Below are positions 34,005-42,633 of a stretch of 64,000 nucleotides of DNA, in pieces (the first letter of the stretch is position 1; each line of letters begins with the position of its first letter). A program made the position numbers and the translations under genes. The notes beneath the pieces were generated by a model that was not told where the DNA came from, searched no databases, and worked only from the letters and a program-made list of their open reading frames with translations. Source of the stretch: Flavobacteriales bacterium (lineage in GTDB: Bacteria; Bacteroidota; Bacteroidia; Flavobacteriales_F; PHOS-HE28); NCBI GenBank assembly GCA_026129465.1, contig JAHCIA010000001.1, positions 381,964-445,963 on the forward strand. Direction: 5' to 3'.

Positions 34005-34902
34005 GGGTGGCAGGCGTTGCGGTGGGGGTGGTGTCCAGCACGAAGCGGATGGCGCCGGCCATCATGGCCTCGTTCTCCGGCGCCGTGGGCATGGCCTTGG
34101 CGAACTTCACCAGGTCGGCCAGTTCGAGCATGTGCTTCAAGCGCAGACGGGCCTCATGCTCCACGGGGGCAACGGCCAGTTCCTGCATCAGCTCCGCGGT
34201 GGTGCGCTCCAGCGCGGGCACCTTGAAGCGCTCCTCGATGTATCCGCGCAGCAGGTCCGTGAGGCGGGCATGGTATTCCTTGTGGCGGCCGGCCTGCCAG
34301 ACCTTTTCCGCTTCCAGTGCGCGCAAACCGGCCAGCACACGCTCATGCGGGTCGGGCGTGGCTTCCACGGTCACCACGGGTGCCGTTTCCCGGCGCGGCC
34401 TGCGTTTCAGGATGAAGAGCAACAACGCTACGGCGGCGCCGATGCCCAGCACCCAGGGTCCCCAGCGGCGCACATGCCACCACAGGCTGAAGGGCGGTTC
34501 GTACAGGCCGCGCATGGGGCGCAGTGCGGCGGGCTCGTCGATCGCGGTGGCACGCACTTCGAGCAGCAGGGCGGCGGTGGGCACATCGCGGCCATCGATG
34601 CGGAACACGAAGGGCGGTATGGCCCAGAAGCCCGTGTCGAAACTGGTGATGCGAATGCGGCGCACCGCTTCCCCGACACCGGCTGCGATCAGCGTGTCGG
34701 TGCCGCCCACATGGAGCACTTCGATGTGCGCGCCGATGCTGTCGGGCACCTGGGGCCACACCACTTCGCTGCCATCCAGCGGCGTGCGCAAGGTGATCAC
34801 GGCCTGTTCACCGATGCGCAGCACGGCGGTATCCAGGTCCATCGTCACCTGCGCCACGGCGGGCGGCACAAGCAGCAGCGCTATGGCGGCCGCGCTCCTC
34901 AT
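33994..34902 (-). CDS. BatD-like/DUF4381-type membrane protein of the bat operon
   Basis: The 302-residue protein has a signal peptide (MRSAAAIALLLVPPAVAQ), an exported beta-rich domain (about 20-135), a transmembrane helix (WVLGIGAAVALLLFILKRR, about 150-170) and a cytoplasmic helical domain (YHARLTDLLRGYIEERFKVP; RTTAELMQELAV). This is the architecture of the conserved protein between DUF58 and batA in Bacteroidota. It overlaps the DUF58 gene by 4 nt. The function is unknown; it is presumably part of the envelope complex. Confidence 0.8.
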
Positions 34903-35786
34903 CGCATGGCCTCGCGGCGCTTGAAGAGGTTCATCAGCGGCTTCACGTAGCCCTCGTGGGTGCTGATGGTGGCGTGGTCCACACCGGCGCGCCGCAGGAT
35001 CTCGCGCGTGCCATTGGCGTGTTTCATGGCCGCGGCACGGTAGGCGTTGCGCACGGCACGCGACCCGGTGTCCACCCAGGTGCTGCGGCCCGTTTCCGGA
35101 TCGGTGAACCAGGCCAGACCCATGCTCGGCAGTTCGTTCTCGCGCGGATCGCTGGTGCGCAACACCACCAGGTCGTGCCGGCGGTTGGCGATGCGCAGCG
35201 CGTCGGCGTAGCCCTCATCGCGCATGTCGCTGATGAGGAAGGCGATGCTCCGCTTCTTGATCACGTTGTTCAGGAAGCGCAGGGCCTCGGTGATGTCCGT
35301 GGCGCGGCTTCCGGGCCGGAACTCGAGCAGTTCGCGGATCAGGCGCAGGATGTGGCTGCGGCCCTTCTTCGGCGGGATGAACTTCTCCACACGGTCCGTG
35401 AAGAGGACCAGTCCCACCTTGTCGTTGTTGCGGATGGCGCTGAAGGCGAGCGTGGCGCAGACCTCGGTGATCAGTTCACGCTTGAGCTTGTCAGTGCTGC
35501 CGAAATCCTCCGATCCGCTGACATCGGCCACCAGCATCACGGTGAGTTCGCGCTCCTCCTCGAAGATCTTCACGAAGGGATGCCCGAAGCGCGCGGTGAC
35601 GTTCCAATCGATGGTGCGCACCTCATCGCCATGGGTGTACTCGCGCACCTCGCTGAAGGCCATGCCGCGGCCCTTGAAGGCGCTGTGGTACTCGCCGCTG
35701 AAGATCTGCTCGCTGAGCCCGCGCGTGCGCAGTTCCACGAGGCGGACCTTCTTGAGGAGTTCCTTGGTATGTTGGGCGGTGTTCAT
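34899..35786 (-). CDS. DUF58 domain-containing protein
   Basis: The 295-residue protein shows the DUF58 consensus: EYHSAFKGRGMAFSEVREYT, HGDEVRTIDWNVTARFGHPF, VKIFEEERELTVMLVADVSG, then a VWA-like fold with a degenerate MIDAS (DVSGSEDFGS). Each MoxR-type operon has such a protein next to the ATPase. ATG 35786 (MNTAQHTKELLKK) gives the usual N-terminus. A 74-nt gap separates it from moxR. Confidence 0.93.
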   Translation of the reverse strand: MNTAQHTKELLKKVRLVELRTRGLSEQIFSGEYHSAFKGRGMAFSEVREYTHGDEVRTIDWNVTARFGHPFVKIFEEERELTVMLVADVSGSEDFGSTDKLKRELITEVCATLAFSAIRNNDKVGLVLFTDRVEKFIPPKKGRSHILRLIRELLEFRPGSRATDITEALRFLNNVIKKRSIAFLISDMRDEGYADALRIANRRHDLVVLRTSDPRENELPSMGLAWFTDPETGRSTWVDTGSRAVRNAYRAAAMKHANGTREILRRAGVDHATISTHEGYVKPLMNLFKRREAMR

Positions 35787-35860
35787 GTGGGCTTGTGCCC
35801 ATGTGCTCCTGTGCTCATGCGGCCGTCGGTTCCATGGCACATGGACGTATGGGCCGATGA

Positions 35861-36889
35861 TCAGGGCACTTCCACCGTGTTCAGCACACGGTCGATGATC
35901 TCCTGCACGGTGATGTTCTCGGCCTCGGCCTCGTAGGTGAGTCCGATGCGGTGGCGCAGCACATCGGGGCACACGGCGCGCACGTCCTCGGGGATGACGT
36001 AGCCGCGGTGCTTGGTGAAGGCCCAGGCCTTGGCGGCGAGCGCCATGTTGATGCCGGCGCGCGGGCTGCCCCCGAAGGCGATCAGCGGCGTGAGGTCGGC
36101 CAGCTTGTACTGGTCCGGCCGGCGCGTGGCGTGGGTGATGTCCACGATGTACTGCTCGATCTTCTCGTCCATGTACACCTCGCGCACGAGCTTCCGCGCG
36201 GCGAGGATCTCCTCGGGCCGCACCACCTGCTGCGGTTGCTCCAGACCGCCGGGCCGCACGTTCTGGCGGATGATGAGTTTCTCCTCGGCGTGGCGCGGGT
36301 AGTCGAGCACCACCTTCATCATGAAGCGGTCCATCTGCGCCTCGGGCAGGGGATAGGTGCCTTCCTGCTCGATGGGGTTCATGGTGGCCAGCACCAGGAA
36401 GGGCTCGGGCAGGCGATGCGTCTCGGGACCGATGGTGACCTGGCGTTCCTGCATGGCCTCCAGCAGGGCGCTCTGCACCTTGGCCGGCGCGCGGTTGATC
36501 TCGTCGGCGAGGACGAAGTTGCTGAAGACGGGTCCCTTCTTCACGGTGAACGCCTCGTCGCGCTGGCTGTAGATCATGGTGCCGATGAGGTCGGCCGGCA
36601 GGAGGTCGGGCGTGAACTGGATGCGGCTGAAATCCACCGCCACGGTGCGGGCGAGCGCCTTGATGGCCATGGTCTTCGCCAGGCCGGGCACGCCCTCCAG
36701 CAGGATGTGCCCGTCGGCCAGCAGGGCCGTCACAAGCTTGTGCACCATGTCCTTCTGCCCCACGATCACGCGTGACATTTCGCGATCGATGAGGTCGACG
36801 AAGGCGCTGCCCGCCTGGATGCGGTCGTTCAGCGCGCGGATGCTGTCGGTGGTGGCCGTACCGGGGCCTGTGGCGAGGGTCTCTTCCAT
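35861..36889 (-). CDS. moxR: MoxR-family AAA+ ATPase
   Basis: The 342-residue protein contains Walker A in LLEGVPGLAKTMAIKALA, Walker B in NFVLADEINRAPAKVQSALL, sensor 1 in FLVLATMNPIEQEGTYPLPE, and the arginine-rich FMMKVVLDYPRHAEE. This is the MoxR signature. It probably acts as a chaperone that loads metal or remodels the VWA proteins encoded downstream. ATG 36889 is chosen; it is first in the operon, with a candidate promoter upstream. Confidence 0.95.
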   Translation of the reverse strand: MEETLATGPGTATTDSIRALNDRIQAGSAFVDLIDREMSRVIVGQKDMVHKLVTALLADGHILLEGVPGLAKTMAIKALARTVAVDFSRIQFTPDLLPADLIGTMIYSQRDEAFTVKKGPVFSNFVLADEINRAPAKVQSALLEAMQERQVTIGPETHRLPEPFLVLATMNPIEQEGTYPLPEAQMDRFMMKVVLDYPRHAEEKLIIRQNVRPGGLEQPQQVVRPEEILAARKLVREVYMDEKIEQYIVDITHATRRPDQYKLADLTPLIAFGGSPRAGINMALAAKAWAFTKHRGYVIPEDVRAVCPDVLRHRIGLTYEAEAENITVQEIIDRVLNTVEVP

Positions 36890-36934
36890 GGTGTCTCGGT
36901 GTTGGTCGGGGCCTACGCCCACAAGGGGAACGCA

Positions 36935-36966
36935 CAAAGTTGACCGGAGCGCGAAAGGTGGTCCAA
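36935..36966 (-). promoter_or_regulatory. candidate promoter of the moxR-bat operon
   Basis: On the minus strand, TTG (36964-36966), a 21-nt spacer and CAACTTTG (36935-36942) resemble TTG-N19/20-TAnnTTTG with one mismatch in the -7 box and a spacer one base long. Confidence 0.4.
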
Positions 36967-37014
36967 GGCCATGCAGTTAAAGTGTGTTAACCCCATCATA
37001 GGCCGATATGCGGC

Positions 37015-37022
37015 TACATTCG
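37015..37022 (+). promoter_or_regulatory. -7 box TACATTCG five bases before the MazG-like gene
   Basis: It is part of ATGCGGCTACATTCG (37008-37022), an exact 15-bp copy of the sequence before the SRPBCC gene at 16586. The start codon follows after 5 nt. Confidence 0.5.
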
Positions 37023-37027
37023 AGGCC

Positions 37028-37435
37028 ATGCGCGACACGTCACCGCTCTCCCTGGCCGAAGCCATCGGCCACGTACGCACCTTCCATGAGGCTTTCGGCA
37101 TCACCAACGCCAAGGCGCCGCTCGGGGCCATCGGCGACCGCGAAGCGCTGCTGCGTTACAAACTCATCCGCGAGGAGAACGAGGAATACCTGGATGCGGC
37201 CCTGCGCGGCGACCTGACCGAGGTGGCCGATGCGCTCGGCGATATCCTCTACATCCTTTGCGGCACCTTGCTCAAACACGGCTTGGAGCACAAGATCGAC
37301 GAGGTCTTCCGCGAGATCCAACGCAGCAACATGAGCAAGCTGGACGCCGACGGCAGGCCCATCTACCGCGATGATGGCAAGGTGATGAAAAGCGACCGCT
37401 ATACGCCGCCGGATATCGCCGCGATCCTGAAGTAG
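37028..37435 (+). CDS. MazG-like / all-alpha NTP pyrophosphohydrolase
   Basis: The 135-residue protein has the all-alpha NTP-PPase pattern: VRTFHEAFGI, LIREENEEYLDAALRGDLTE and VADALGDILYILCGTLLKHG, i.e. the EExxE and ExxD-type metal-binding residues on paired helices. The C-terminal SKLDADGRPIYRDDGKVMKS and YTPPDIAAIL are typical of phosphoribosyl-ATP-pyrophosphohydrolase-like homologues in Bacteroidota. It hydrolyses a nucleotide triphosphate or similar to monophosphate and PPi; substrate unknown. ATG 37028 follows a -7 box. Confidence 0.87.
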   Translation: MRDTSPLSLAEAIGHVRTFHEAFGITNAKAPLGAIGDREALLRYKLIREENEEYLDAALRGDLTEVADALGDILYILCGTLLKHGLEHKIDEVFREIQRSNMSKLDADGRPIYRDDGKVMKSDRYTPPDIAAILK

Positions 37436-37440
37436 AAATT

Positions 37441-37489
37441 GGTTGTCCGTTGTCGGATGCCCGGCACGGACGACCGACAACGGACAACC
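37441..37489. repeat. palindrome of GTTGTC words between two genes
   Basis: GGTTGTCCGTTGTCGG (37441-37456) and CCGACAACGGACAACC (37474-37489) are exact reverse complements with a 17-nt spacer. The right arm ends 7 nt before the DUF4442 start. It is the same word family as the repeat at 1564-1638. Confidence 0.85.
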
Positions 37490-37496
37490 CTTCCCC

Positions 37497-38003
37497 ATGC
37501 ACCTTCCCACGCTTCTCCGCAAAGCCCGCCATTCCGCCTTCACGCGTTGGTGGATGAACCATGCGCTGGACTGGATGATCCCCTTCAACGCCCCGCACGG
37601 TTTCCGGGTGGTGCCCATGAAGGAGGGCGGCATCCGGGTGGAGATCCCCTGGTGGCGGGTGAACCGCAACCACATCAAGGGCATCCACGCCTGCGCCATG
37701 GCCACCGCGTCCGAAATGTGCAGCGGGCTGTCGTTGCTGGAGCACCTGGACCCCAAGGCGTACCGGCTGATCATGCGCAGCCTGCGGATGGACTACCACT
37801 ACCAGGCGAAGCAGCGTGCGCATGCCACCTGCGTGCCCGGCTTGGCGGACATCGAGCGGCAGGTGCTCGTGCCCTTGCGCAACAGCGAGGTGGCGGACTT
37901 CACCAGCACCGTGGAGGTCCATGACCAGGCGGGCAAACACCTGGCCACGGGCACCATCACCTGGCAGGTGAAGCGCTGGGACAAGGTGCGCACGAAAGTG
38001 TGA
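37497..38003 (+). CDS. DUF4442 hotdog-fold (PaaI-like) thioesterase
   Basis: The 168-residue protein shows FNAPHGFRVVPMKEGGIRVE, WWRVNRNHIKGIHACAMATA (N-H-x-G core of the hotdog helix) and a beta-sheet C-terminal half ending TGTITWQVKRWDKVR. These match DUF4442, a hotdog family related to PaaI acyl-CoA thioesterases. ATG 37497 is used because the upstream in-frame sequence is palindromic repeat. Its stop abuts the stop of the convergent next gene with no spacer. Confidence 0.85.
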   Translation: MHLPTLLRKARHSAFTRWWMNHALDWMIPFNAPHGFRVVPMKEGGIRVEIPWWRVNRNHIKGIHACAMATASEMCSGLSLLEHLDPKAYRLIMRSLRMDYHYQAKQRAHATCVPGLADIERQVLVPLRNSEVADFTSTVEVHDQAGKHLATGTITWQVKRWDKVRTKV

Positions 38004-38627
38004 TCAGCTCTTGCCCGGGATGCGATAGGCGAAGGTGAGCGCGTAGACCACGTTCTGCAGGCGCTGGATGCGGTCGAAGGGCGTCACGCTCGTCATGGCA
38101 CGCACGTCGAAGGCCCAGCGCTCGCCTTCGAGACCCATGCCCACCAGTCCGCTCATCTGCAGCTTGCGGCCGTTGATGGGCGTGTTGAATTTGAAGTCCC
38201 AGAGCAGTTCGTTCTCCTGCCAGGTGCGCGAGCGGCCGCGCAGGAAGTAGCCCACACTCGGGCCCGCCAGCAGGTAGATGCCGTTCTCGTTCTTGTCCAG
38301 GCTGGCCTTGATCAGGATCGGCACCTCCAGATAGTGATAGGTCTGCCGGTTGCGCACGGCCTGCGCGGGATTGCGGTTGGCGAAGCCCTTGGTGAGGTAG
38401 AGGATCTCCGGCATCAGGCTCACCTGCGGATGCAGCGGCGCCTCGAAGTGCCATCCCACCAGCGGCCCGGCCATCAGATCGCCCGTGTTCTGGAAAAGTC
38501 CGCCGGCGCTCAGCGTGGCGAAGGCCGGGCCGAAGCGCGGCCCCATATGGCCGGTTTGCGCGGCGATGGCGAAAGGAAGCAGGGCGAAAAGATGGAGGAG
38601 TGTTCTGCGCATGGTCATGTGTTTCAT
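38004..38627 (-). CDS. outer-membrane beta-barrel protein (PorT-like)
   Basis: The 207-residue protein starts with a signal peptide (MRRTLLHLFALLPFAIAAQ) and then has short amphipathic strands: LVGWHFEAPLHPQVSLMPEI, TYHYLEVPILIKASL and GIYLLAGPSVGYFLRG, ending VYALTFAYRIPGKS. YLEVPILIK and LLAGPSVGYFL are standard in PorT/outer-membrane protein beta-barrel domain proteins of Bacteroidota. ATG codons at 38618 and 38612 are alternative starts. Role unknown. Confidence 0.82.
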   Translation of the reverse strand: MKHMTMRRTLLHLFALLPFAIAAQTGHMGPRFGPAFATLSAGGLFQNTGDLMAGPLVGWHFEAPLHPQVSLMPEILYLTKGFANRNPAQAVRNRQTYHYLEVPILIKASLDKNENGIYLLAGPSVGYFLRGRSRTWQENELLWDFKFNTPINGRKLQMSGLVGMGLEGERWAFDVRAMTSVTPFDRIQRLQNVVYALTFAYRIPGKS

Positions 38628-38675
38628 GGCCAGGAGTGGCAGGTACGAAGATCGGGGATCCGGGGGCAAGGGTGA

Positions 38676-39164
38676 TCAGCCGCCCTCCTTCAGCGCGGCC
38701 ATCTTCAGCGCGGCCACGGCGCAATCCACGCCCTTGTTGCCGTGGCGCCCGCCGCTCCTTGCACGGGCCTGCTCCAGGTTGTCGTCGGTGAGCACACCGA
38801 AGATCACGGGCATGTTGTATTTGATCCCCACGGCCATGATGCCCTGGGTGGTGCCCTGGCACACATAGTCGAAGTGCGGCGTTTCGCCACGCACGATGCT
38901 GCCCAGGCAGATCACGGCCGTGAAGCCGCCACGTTCGATGAGCACCTGCGCGCCCATGGCCAGTTCGAAGCTGCCGGGCACCCAGGCTTCCACCAGATCG
39001 GCCTCGGCCACACCATGCTTCAGCAGGGTCTCCCGCGCGCCACGCCGCAAGGCATCGGTGATCTCCAGGTTCCACTCGCTCACCACGATGGCGAAACGGT
39101 GGCCCGCACCGGAGGGCACCGTGGCGGGGTCGTAGTGGGAGAGGTGTTTGTCAGCTGTGGACAT
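38676..39164 (-). CDS. ribH: 6,7-dimethyl-8-ribityllumazine synthase
   Basis: The 162-residue enzyme joins 5-amino-6-ribitylaminouracil with 3,4-dihydroxybutanone phosphate to make lumazine, the direct riboflavin precursor. It shows FAIVVSEWNLEITDALRRGA, VPGSFELAMGAQVLIERGG, FTAVICLGSIVRGETPHFDY, VPVIFGVLT-type (here MPVIFGVLTDDNLEQARARS) and the C-terminal GNKGVDCAVAALKM. The active-site histidine is in GETPHFDYV. ATG 39179 would add five residues. It clusters with a TPR gene; ribD is elsewhere (60319). Confidence 0.96.
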   Translation of the reverse strand: MSTADKHLSHYDPATVPSGAGHRFAIVVSEWNLEITDALRRGARETLLKHGVAEADLVEAWVPGSFELAMGAQVLIERGGFTAVICLGSIVRGETPHFDYVCQGTTQGIMAVGIKYNMPVIFGVLTDDNLEQARARSGGRHGNKGVDCAVAALKMAALKEGG

Positions 39165-39219
39165 GGTGTCATGCGCCATCCAACATCCAACGGCTCAACA
39201 GGCCGGCGACCCAAGGCCT

Positions 39220-39909
39220 TCAACCACCCAAAGCCTCCGACCTCCCCGCATACTTGCGCGCCTGGTTGGCCTCGCTGCTGTTGGGGAACTCGCTGGCGAT
39301 GCGGCGGAAGGCCTTCGCGGCGGCGCGGTGGTCGCCCGCGCGCTGGTGGATCAGACCGGCCTTCATCAGGAAGAGCGGCGTGGTGAACTCGTTGCGGTGC
39401 ATGCCGGCGGCCTTCTCGAACTGCTTCACGGCATCGGCCTCGCGGCCCAGTTCCACGTAGGCGTCGCCGATGGCGGCCACGGCCAGGGCGCGGAGCACAT
39501 CGTCCTTCACCTTGGCCTTCTGGTAGTGGTCCACGGCCAGGTCGTATTCGCCTTTCTGCATGTAAATGCTGCCCAGGTAGTAGTGGGCCAGCTTGCCGGC
39601 GGGCGTTCCGCCGTAGTCGCTGGCGATGGCCTGGAAGCCCGGCCACTGGTCGTCGCCATCCAGGGCCTTGTCCAGCGAGTCCACCTCGAAGTAGTACTCG
39701 GCTTTCCACATCAGCTCGCTGGCCTCCTGCGCGCGCGGCTCGGCGATGAACTTGCGGTAGCCCAGCAGCAGGGCCACCACCACCACCAGGCCCGTGGCGC
39801 CATAAGTGATGGCCTTCTTGTTGCGGTCCAGGAAAAGCTCGGTACGGCTGTACACCTCGCCCAGGTCCATATCCTGCGTGCCGGTGTCGTTGCTGGTCTT
39901 CTTGCTCAT
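39220..39909 (-). CDS. membrane-anchored TPR protein (YfgM-like)
   Basis: The 229-residue protein has a cytoplasmic N-terminus, one transmembrane helix (ITYGATGLVVVVALLLGYR, about 34-52) and TPR repeats in the exported part: LAHYYLGSIYMQKGEYDLAV, ALAVAAIGDAYVELGREADA, LMKAGLIHQRAGDHRAAAKA. This resembles YfgM/ancillary SecYEG-associated TPR proteins. It may share a transcript with ribH. A perfect -7 box TATTTTTG lies upstream on the minus strand. Confidence 0.85.
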   Translation of the reverse strand: MSKKTSNDTGTQDMDLGEVYSRTELFLDRNKKAITYGATGLVVVVALLLGYRKFIAEPRAQEASELMWKAEYYFEVDSLDKALDGDDQWPGFQAIASDYGGTPAGKLAHYYLGSIYMQKGEYDLAVDHYQKAKVKDDVLRALAVAAIGDAYVELGREADAVKQFEKAAGMHRNEFTTPLFLMKAGLIHQRAGDHRAAAKAFRRIASEFPNSSEANQARKYAGRSEALGG

Positions 39910-39953
39910 GTATGGGGCTGGCCCGCCAGGGGGAGGGCTTTTTCAGCGAGGCG

Positions 39954-39961
39954 CAAAAATA
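39954..39961 (-). promoter_or_regulatory. -7 box TATTTTTG of the TPR-ribH transcript
   Basis: On the minus strand TATTTTTG matches TAnnTTTG and ends 44 nt before the TPR start codon. No good -33 TTG was found. Confidence 0.5.
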
Positions 39962-40110
39962 GACCTTTCGGGGACTTGCGCTCAGGGAGCATGGGCGCTC
40001 ATGAAGGCACGAAGACACGGAGGCCACGACCAGGGTGCTTGTCGCTGGTCCAACCTGTACATGGCCATGGCCAGTGATACGCCCCGGACCGCCCCCCTCC
40101 GCGCGCCGGT

Positions 40111-40118
40111 TACCTTTG
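40111..40118 (+). promoter_or_regulatory. -7 box TACCTTTG eight bases before recF
   Basis: TACCTTTG exactly fits TAnnTTTG and ends 8 nt before the recF ATG, in the context GGTTACCTTTGGCCGCGTC-ATG. The recF mRNA would then start at or very near its initiation codon. Confidence 0.6.
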
Positions 40119-40126
40119 GCCGCGTC

Positions 40127-41263
40127 ATGCGCTTCCACCTGTCCCGCCTGCATGTGCTGGCCTTCCGCAACCACCGGGAGATGGCCCTGGACCTGGGGCC
40201 GGAGGTGAATTGCTTCACCGGACCCAACGGGGTGGGCAAGACCAACCTGCTGGACGCTGTGCACTACCTGGCGCTGGGCAAGAGCTACTTCGAGCCGCAG
40301 GACCAGCACAACATTCGCCACGGCGAGGAGCAGTTCATGGTGCAGGGCGTGGTGCCCACCGCCGAGGGCGATGACACCATCCTCTGTGCTGTGCGGCGCG
40401 GGCAGCGCAAGACCCTCAGCCGCAACCGCAAGGAATACCCGCGCCTGGCCGACCACGTGGGCCGCTACCCCGTGGTGATGATCACGCCCTACGACGGTGT
40501 GCTGGTGCTGGAGGGCAGCGAGGTGCGCCGCCGTTTTCTGGACGGTCTCATCGCACAATTCGACAAGGGCTATCTCGAAGCCTTGATCCGCTACAACCGC
40601 GCGCTGCAGCAGCGCAACGTCCTCTTGAAGCGTTTTGCGGAGCAGGGCGGCGGGTCCGCGCAGGCCCTGGAGCCCTGGGATATGCAGTTGGTGTCGCTGG
40701 CCACGGTGATCCATGGTGCGCGGCGGGCCTTCATGGACGAGCTTTCACCGCTGTTGCATGCGCATTATGCCGCCATCAGCTCGGGGCCGGAGGAAGTGTC
40801 GATCACCTACCGTTCCGCGCTGAACGATGGCGAGATGTCCACCCTGCTGTCCGCCGCCTGGGAGCGCGACCGTTCCGCGCAGCACACCACCGTGGGCATC
40901 CACAAGGACGACCTGGAATTCGGCATCGGCGATCGCCCGCTGAAGCGCTTCGGTTCGCAGGGCCAGCAGAAGACCTTCCTCATCGCGCTGAAGCTCGCCC
41001 AGTTCGACCTCACCCGGGAACGTTCGGGCATCCGCCCCATCCTGATGCTGGACGACATCTTCGACAAGATCGATCCGCAGCGCATGCGCCACCTGCTGGC
41101 CATGTTGGCGGGGCAGCGTTTCGGGCAGGTGCTCATCACCGACACCGACGCCGCCCGCCTGCACCAGGCCCTGGATGGGCTGGGGCTGGAGGTGCGCTTC
41201 TTCGGCCTGGACCATCAACCTTCCATCCCCCATGAAGAGATCCAACGAGCGGTCGCTACATGA
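40127..41263 (+). CDS. recF: DNA replication/repair protein RecF
   Basis: The 378-residue SMC-like ATPase shows Walker A in FTGPNGVGKTNLLDAVHYLA, the RecF DVV-type region (PVVMITPYDGVLVLEGSEVR), RRFLDGLIAQFDKGYLEALI, the ABC signature in KRFGSQGQQKTFLIALKLAQ and Walker B in PILMLDDIFDKIDPQRM. RecF helps load RecA at single-stranded gaps. ATG 40127 puts MRFHLSRLHVLAFRNH at the N-terminus as expected. It overlaps the DUF721 gene by 32 nt, a common Bacteroidota arrangement. Confidence 0.96.
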   Translation: MRFHLSRLHVLAFRNHREMALDLGPEVNCFTGPNGVGKTNLLDAVHYLALGKSYFEPQDQHNIRHGEEQFMVQGVVPTAEGDDTILCAVRRGQRKTLSRNRKEYPRLADHVGRYPVVMITPYDGVLVLEGSEVRRRFLDGLIAQFDKGYLEALIRYNRALQQRNVLLKRFAEQGGGSAQALEPWDMQLVSLATVIHGARRAFMDELSPLLHAHYAAISSGPEEVSITYRSALNDGEMSTLLSAAWERDRSAQHTTVGIHKDDLEFGIGDRPLKRFGSQGQQKTFLIALKLAQFDLTRERSGIRPILMLDDIFDKIDPQRMRHLLAMLAGQRFGQVLITDTDAARLHQALDGLGLEVRFFGLDHQPSIPHEEIQRAVAT

Positions 41264-41522
41264 GGCCTTGGGCGACCTGGTGGACGACGCCGGGATGCGC
41301 GAGAAGATGGACGAACTGGACATCGCCACGGCGTGGGACCAGCTGGTGGGCGCCATGGTGGCGCGGCACACCGTATCGCTGCGGTTGAAGCAGGGGCGAC
41401 TGCGTGTGCGCGTGGATTCCGCGCCGCTGCGCCAGGAACTCACCTATTTGCGCACCGACCTGCTGGCCAGGCTGAATGAGCACGCCGGCCGCGATGTGGT
41501 GAAGGAGATCGTGCTGGAGTGA
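41232..41522 (+). CDS. DUF721 (DciA-like) domain-containing protein
   Basis: The 96-residue protein starts within recF. It shows SLHEALGDLVDDAGMREKMD, AWDQLVGAMVARHTVSLRLK and GRLRVRVDSAPLRQELTYLR, the DUF721 pattern with KH-like fold. DciA family members load or operate the replicative helicase DnaB in bacteria lacking DnaC; proximity to recF supports a DNA replication role. Confidence 0.88.
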   Translation: MKRSNERSLHEALGDLVDDAGMREKMDELDIATAWDQLVGAMVARHTVSLRLKQGRLRVRVDSAPLRQELTYLRTDLLARLNEHAGRDVVKEIVLE

Positions 41523-42200
41523 GCGGTGATGGCCGCCGTTGGAGTTGTTCATTCTCCCTGCCGCTTGGGATGCACGGATCCCGATGGATACAAGCGAACG
41601 ATCTCCATTCGGCCATGAAATGTGTGTCTCAGGATATGTAATAGTTCCAACAAGATGATATGAAGTATCGCACATATCCTTGGTGGATGCCAATTGGATC
41701 CCTATGTTCGAAAGGTTGAAACTGCGATACCCTGTTTCCGGGAGGGTGTTCCGCAGGTTGGAGAAGGCCGAAGTCAAACCCATGGCGATCCATGGACCTG
41801 GATCACAGCACATACCACCGCAACAGGCCAGGCGCAGCATCCAAGACGGCAGCGGGTGCGCGCGCTCCGTCACCGCGACGAAGTGACCGGTCTCTCTCTC
41901 TACAATGACGCGGCCTGCACGGGCTGCACAGAAGAAGCCCCCGGTGCTTGGAACACCGAGGGCCTTGGTCGCTCATGTCCCACCAAATTCTGACGTAAGA
42001 TGAACACAAGCTGAAGCAAAGGTACAGACCCTTGGGGAGCAGGCGCTTGCCCCAAGGGCGCCGGGTACGGCGGGCGGGCCACAGGCTCGCCCGCACGGGC
42101 AGGCAGCGCATCCATGGTGGTGCGCTGTCTACCTTACCCAGGAGCGCCAGCATGTTTCTGGGCCGGAACGATGCTTCCGGCTGATACGAACAAATACACG
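41523..42200. other. 678-bp non-coding region between DUF721 and a surface-protein gene
   Basis: No convincing gene is visible on either strand. The left half (about 41560-41720) is noticeably more AT-rich than its surroundings. The right half has several stem-loops: 41937-41963, CTTGGGGAGCAGGCGCTTGCCCCAAG near 42031-42056, and a GCGGGC/GCCCGC hairpin near 42071-42095. A minus-strand TACCTTTG lies near 42016-42023, so a short leftward transcript ending at the 41937-41963 hairpin is possible. Confidence 0.5.
41937..41963 (-). terminator. stem-loop, possible leftward terminator
   Basis: GCCCCCGGTG and CACCGAGGGC pair with one mismatch around a 7-nt loop; read on the minus strand it is followed by TTCTTCTG. 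It lies in non-coding sequence downstream of a minus-strand -7-like box. Confidence 0.4.
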
Positions 42201-42633
42201 ATGCGCACCGCCTATACATACATCCGCGAGCATGATCTGCTGCTTGTAGCGGCCTTTGTGATGGCGGCTTTCTGCATACCCAACACCAGCCACAGCCAGA
42301 ACTTGGTACCCAATCCCGGGTTCGAGGAAACCGATAGCTGCACCTTCGGGCTGGGGCTAGGTCAACTGCACTATTGGTATAGTGCTTACCTCACTCCGGA
42401 TCATTTGCAAAGCTGCCTTCCATACGGGTCGGCGAATGGCTTGCCTATGAACCAGTTCACCTACCAGCAGCCGTTCGAGGGAAGTTCCTGTGCAGGCTTA
42501 CATACCTACGATGGTGATAGCGGTCAGGAGTGGCGTGAATGGCTCATGGTTCCCATGCTGGACACCATGGAGCCGGGCCAGACCTACTACTGTAGTTTCC
42601 GGGCGAATGCAGCATTCGGTGGGAATGTGACTA
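42201..42633 (+). pseudogene. 5' part of a T9SS surface-protein gene split by an IS element
   Basis: The fragment starts MRTAYTYIREHDLLLVAAFV with a signal peptide ending near PNTSHSQ, then NLVPNPGFEETDSCTFGLG, the start of a beta-sandwich (carbohydrate-binding-like) domain also seen in the gene at 44786. The frame is cut after GGNVT by the insertion sequence at 42634. Joining 42633 to 43530 restores GGNVT-NPNIWLA in frame, giving a 338-residue protein. Confidence 0.88.

Noticed and set aside
34899-36935. Long 678-codon minus-strand frame covering DUF58 and moxR
   Set aside because: Its N-terminal part is out of frame with MoxR, R/H/P-rich and shadow-like; only the DUF58 portion from 35786 is real.
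41680-42115. Several short open frames in the 41.5-42.2 kb gap
   Set aside because: None has a recognisable motif or a plausible composition, and they overlap hairpins; treated as non-coding.
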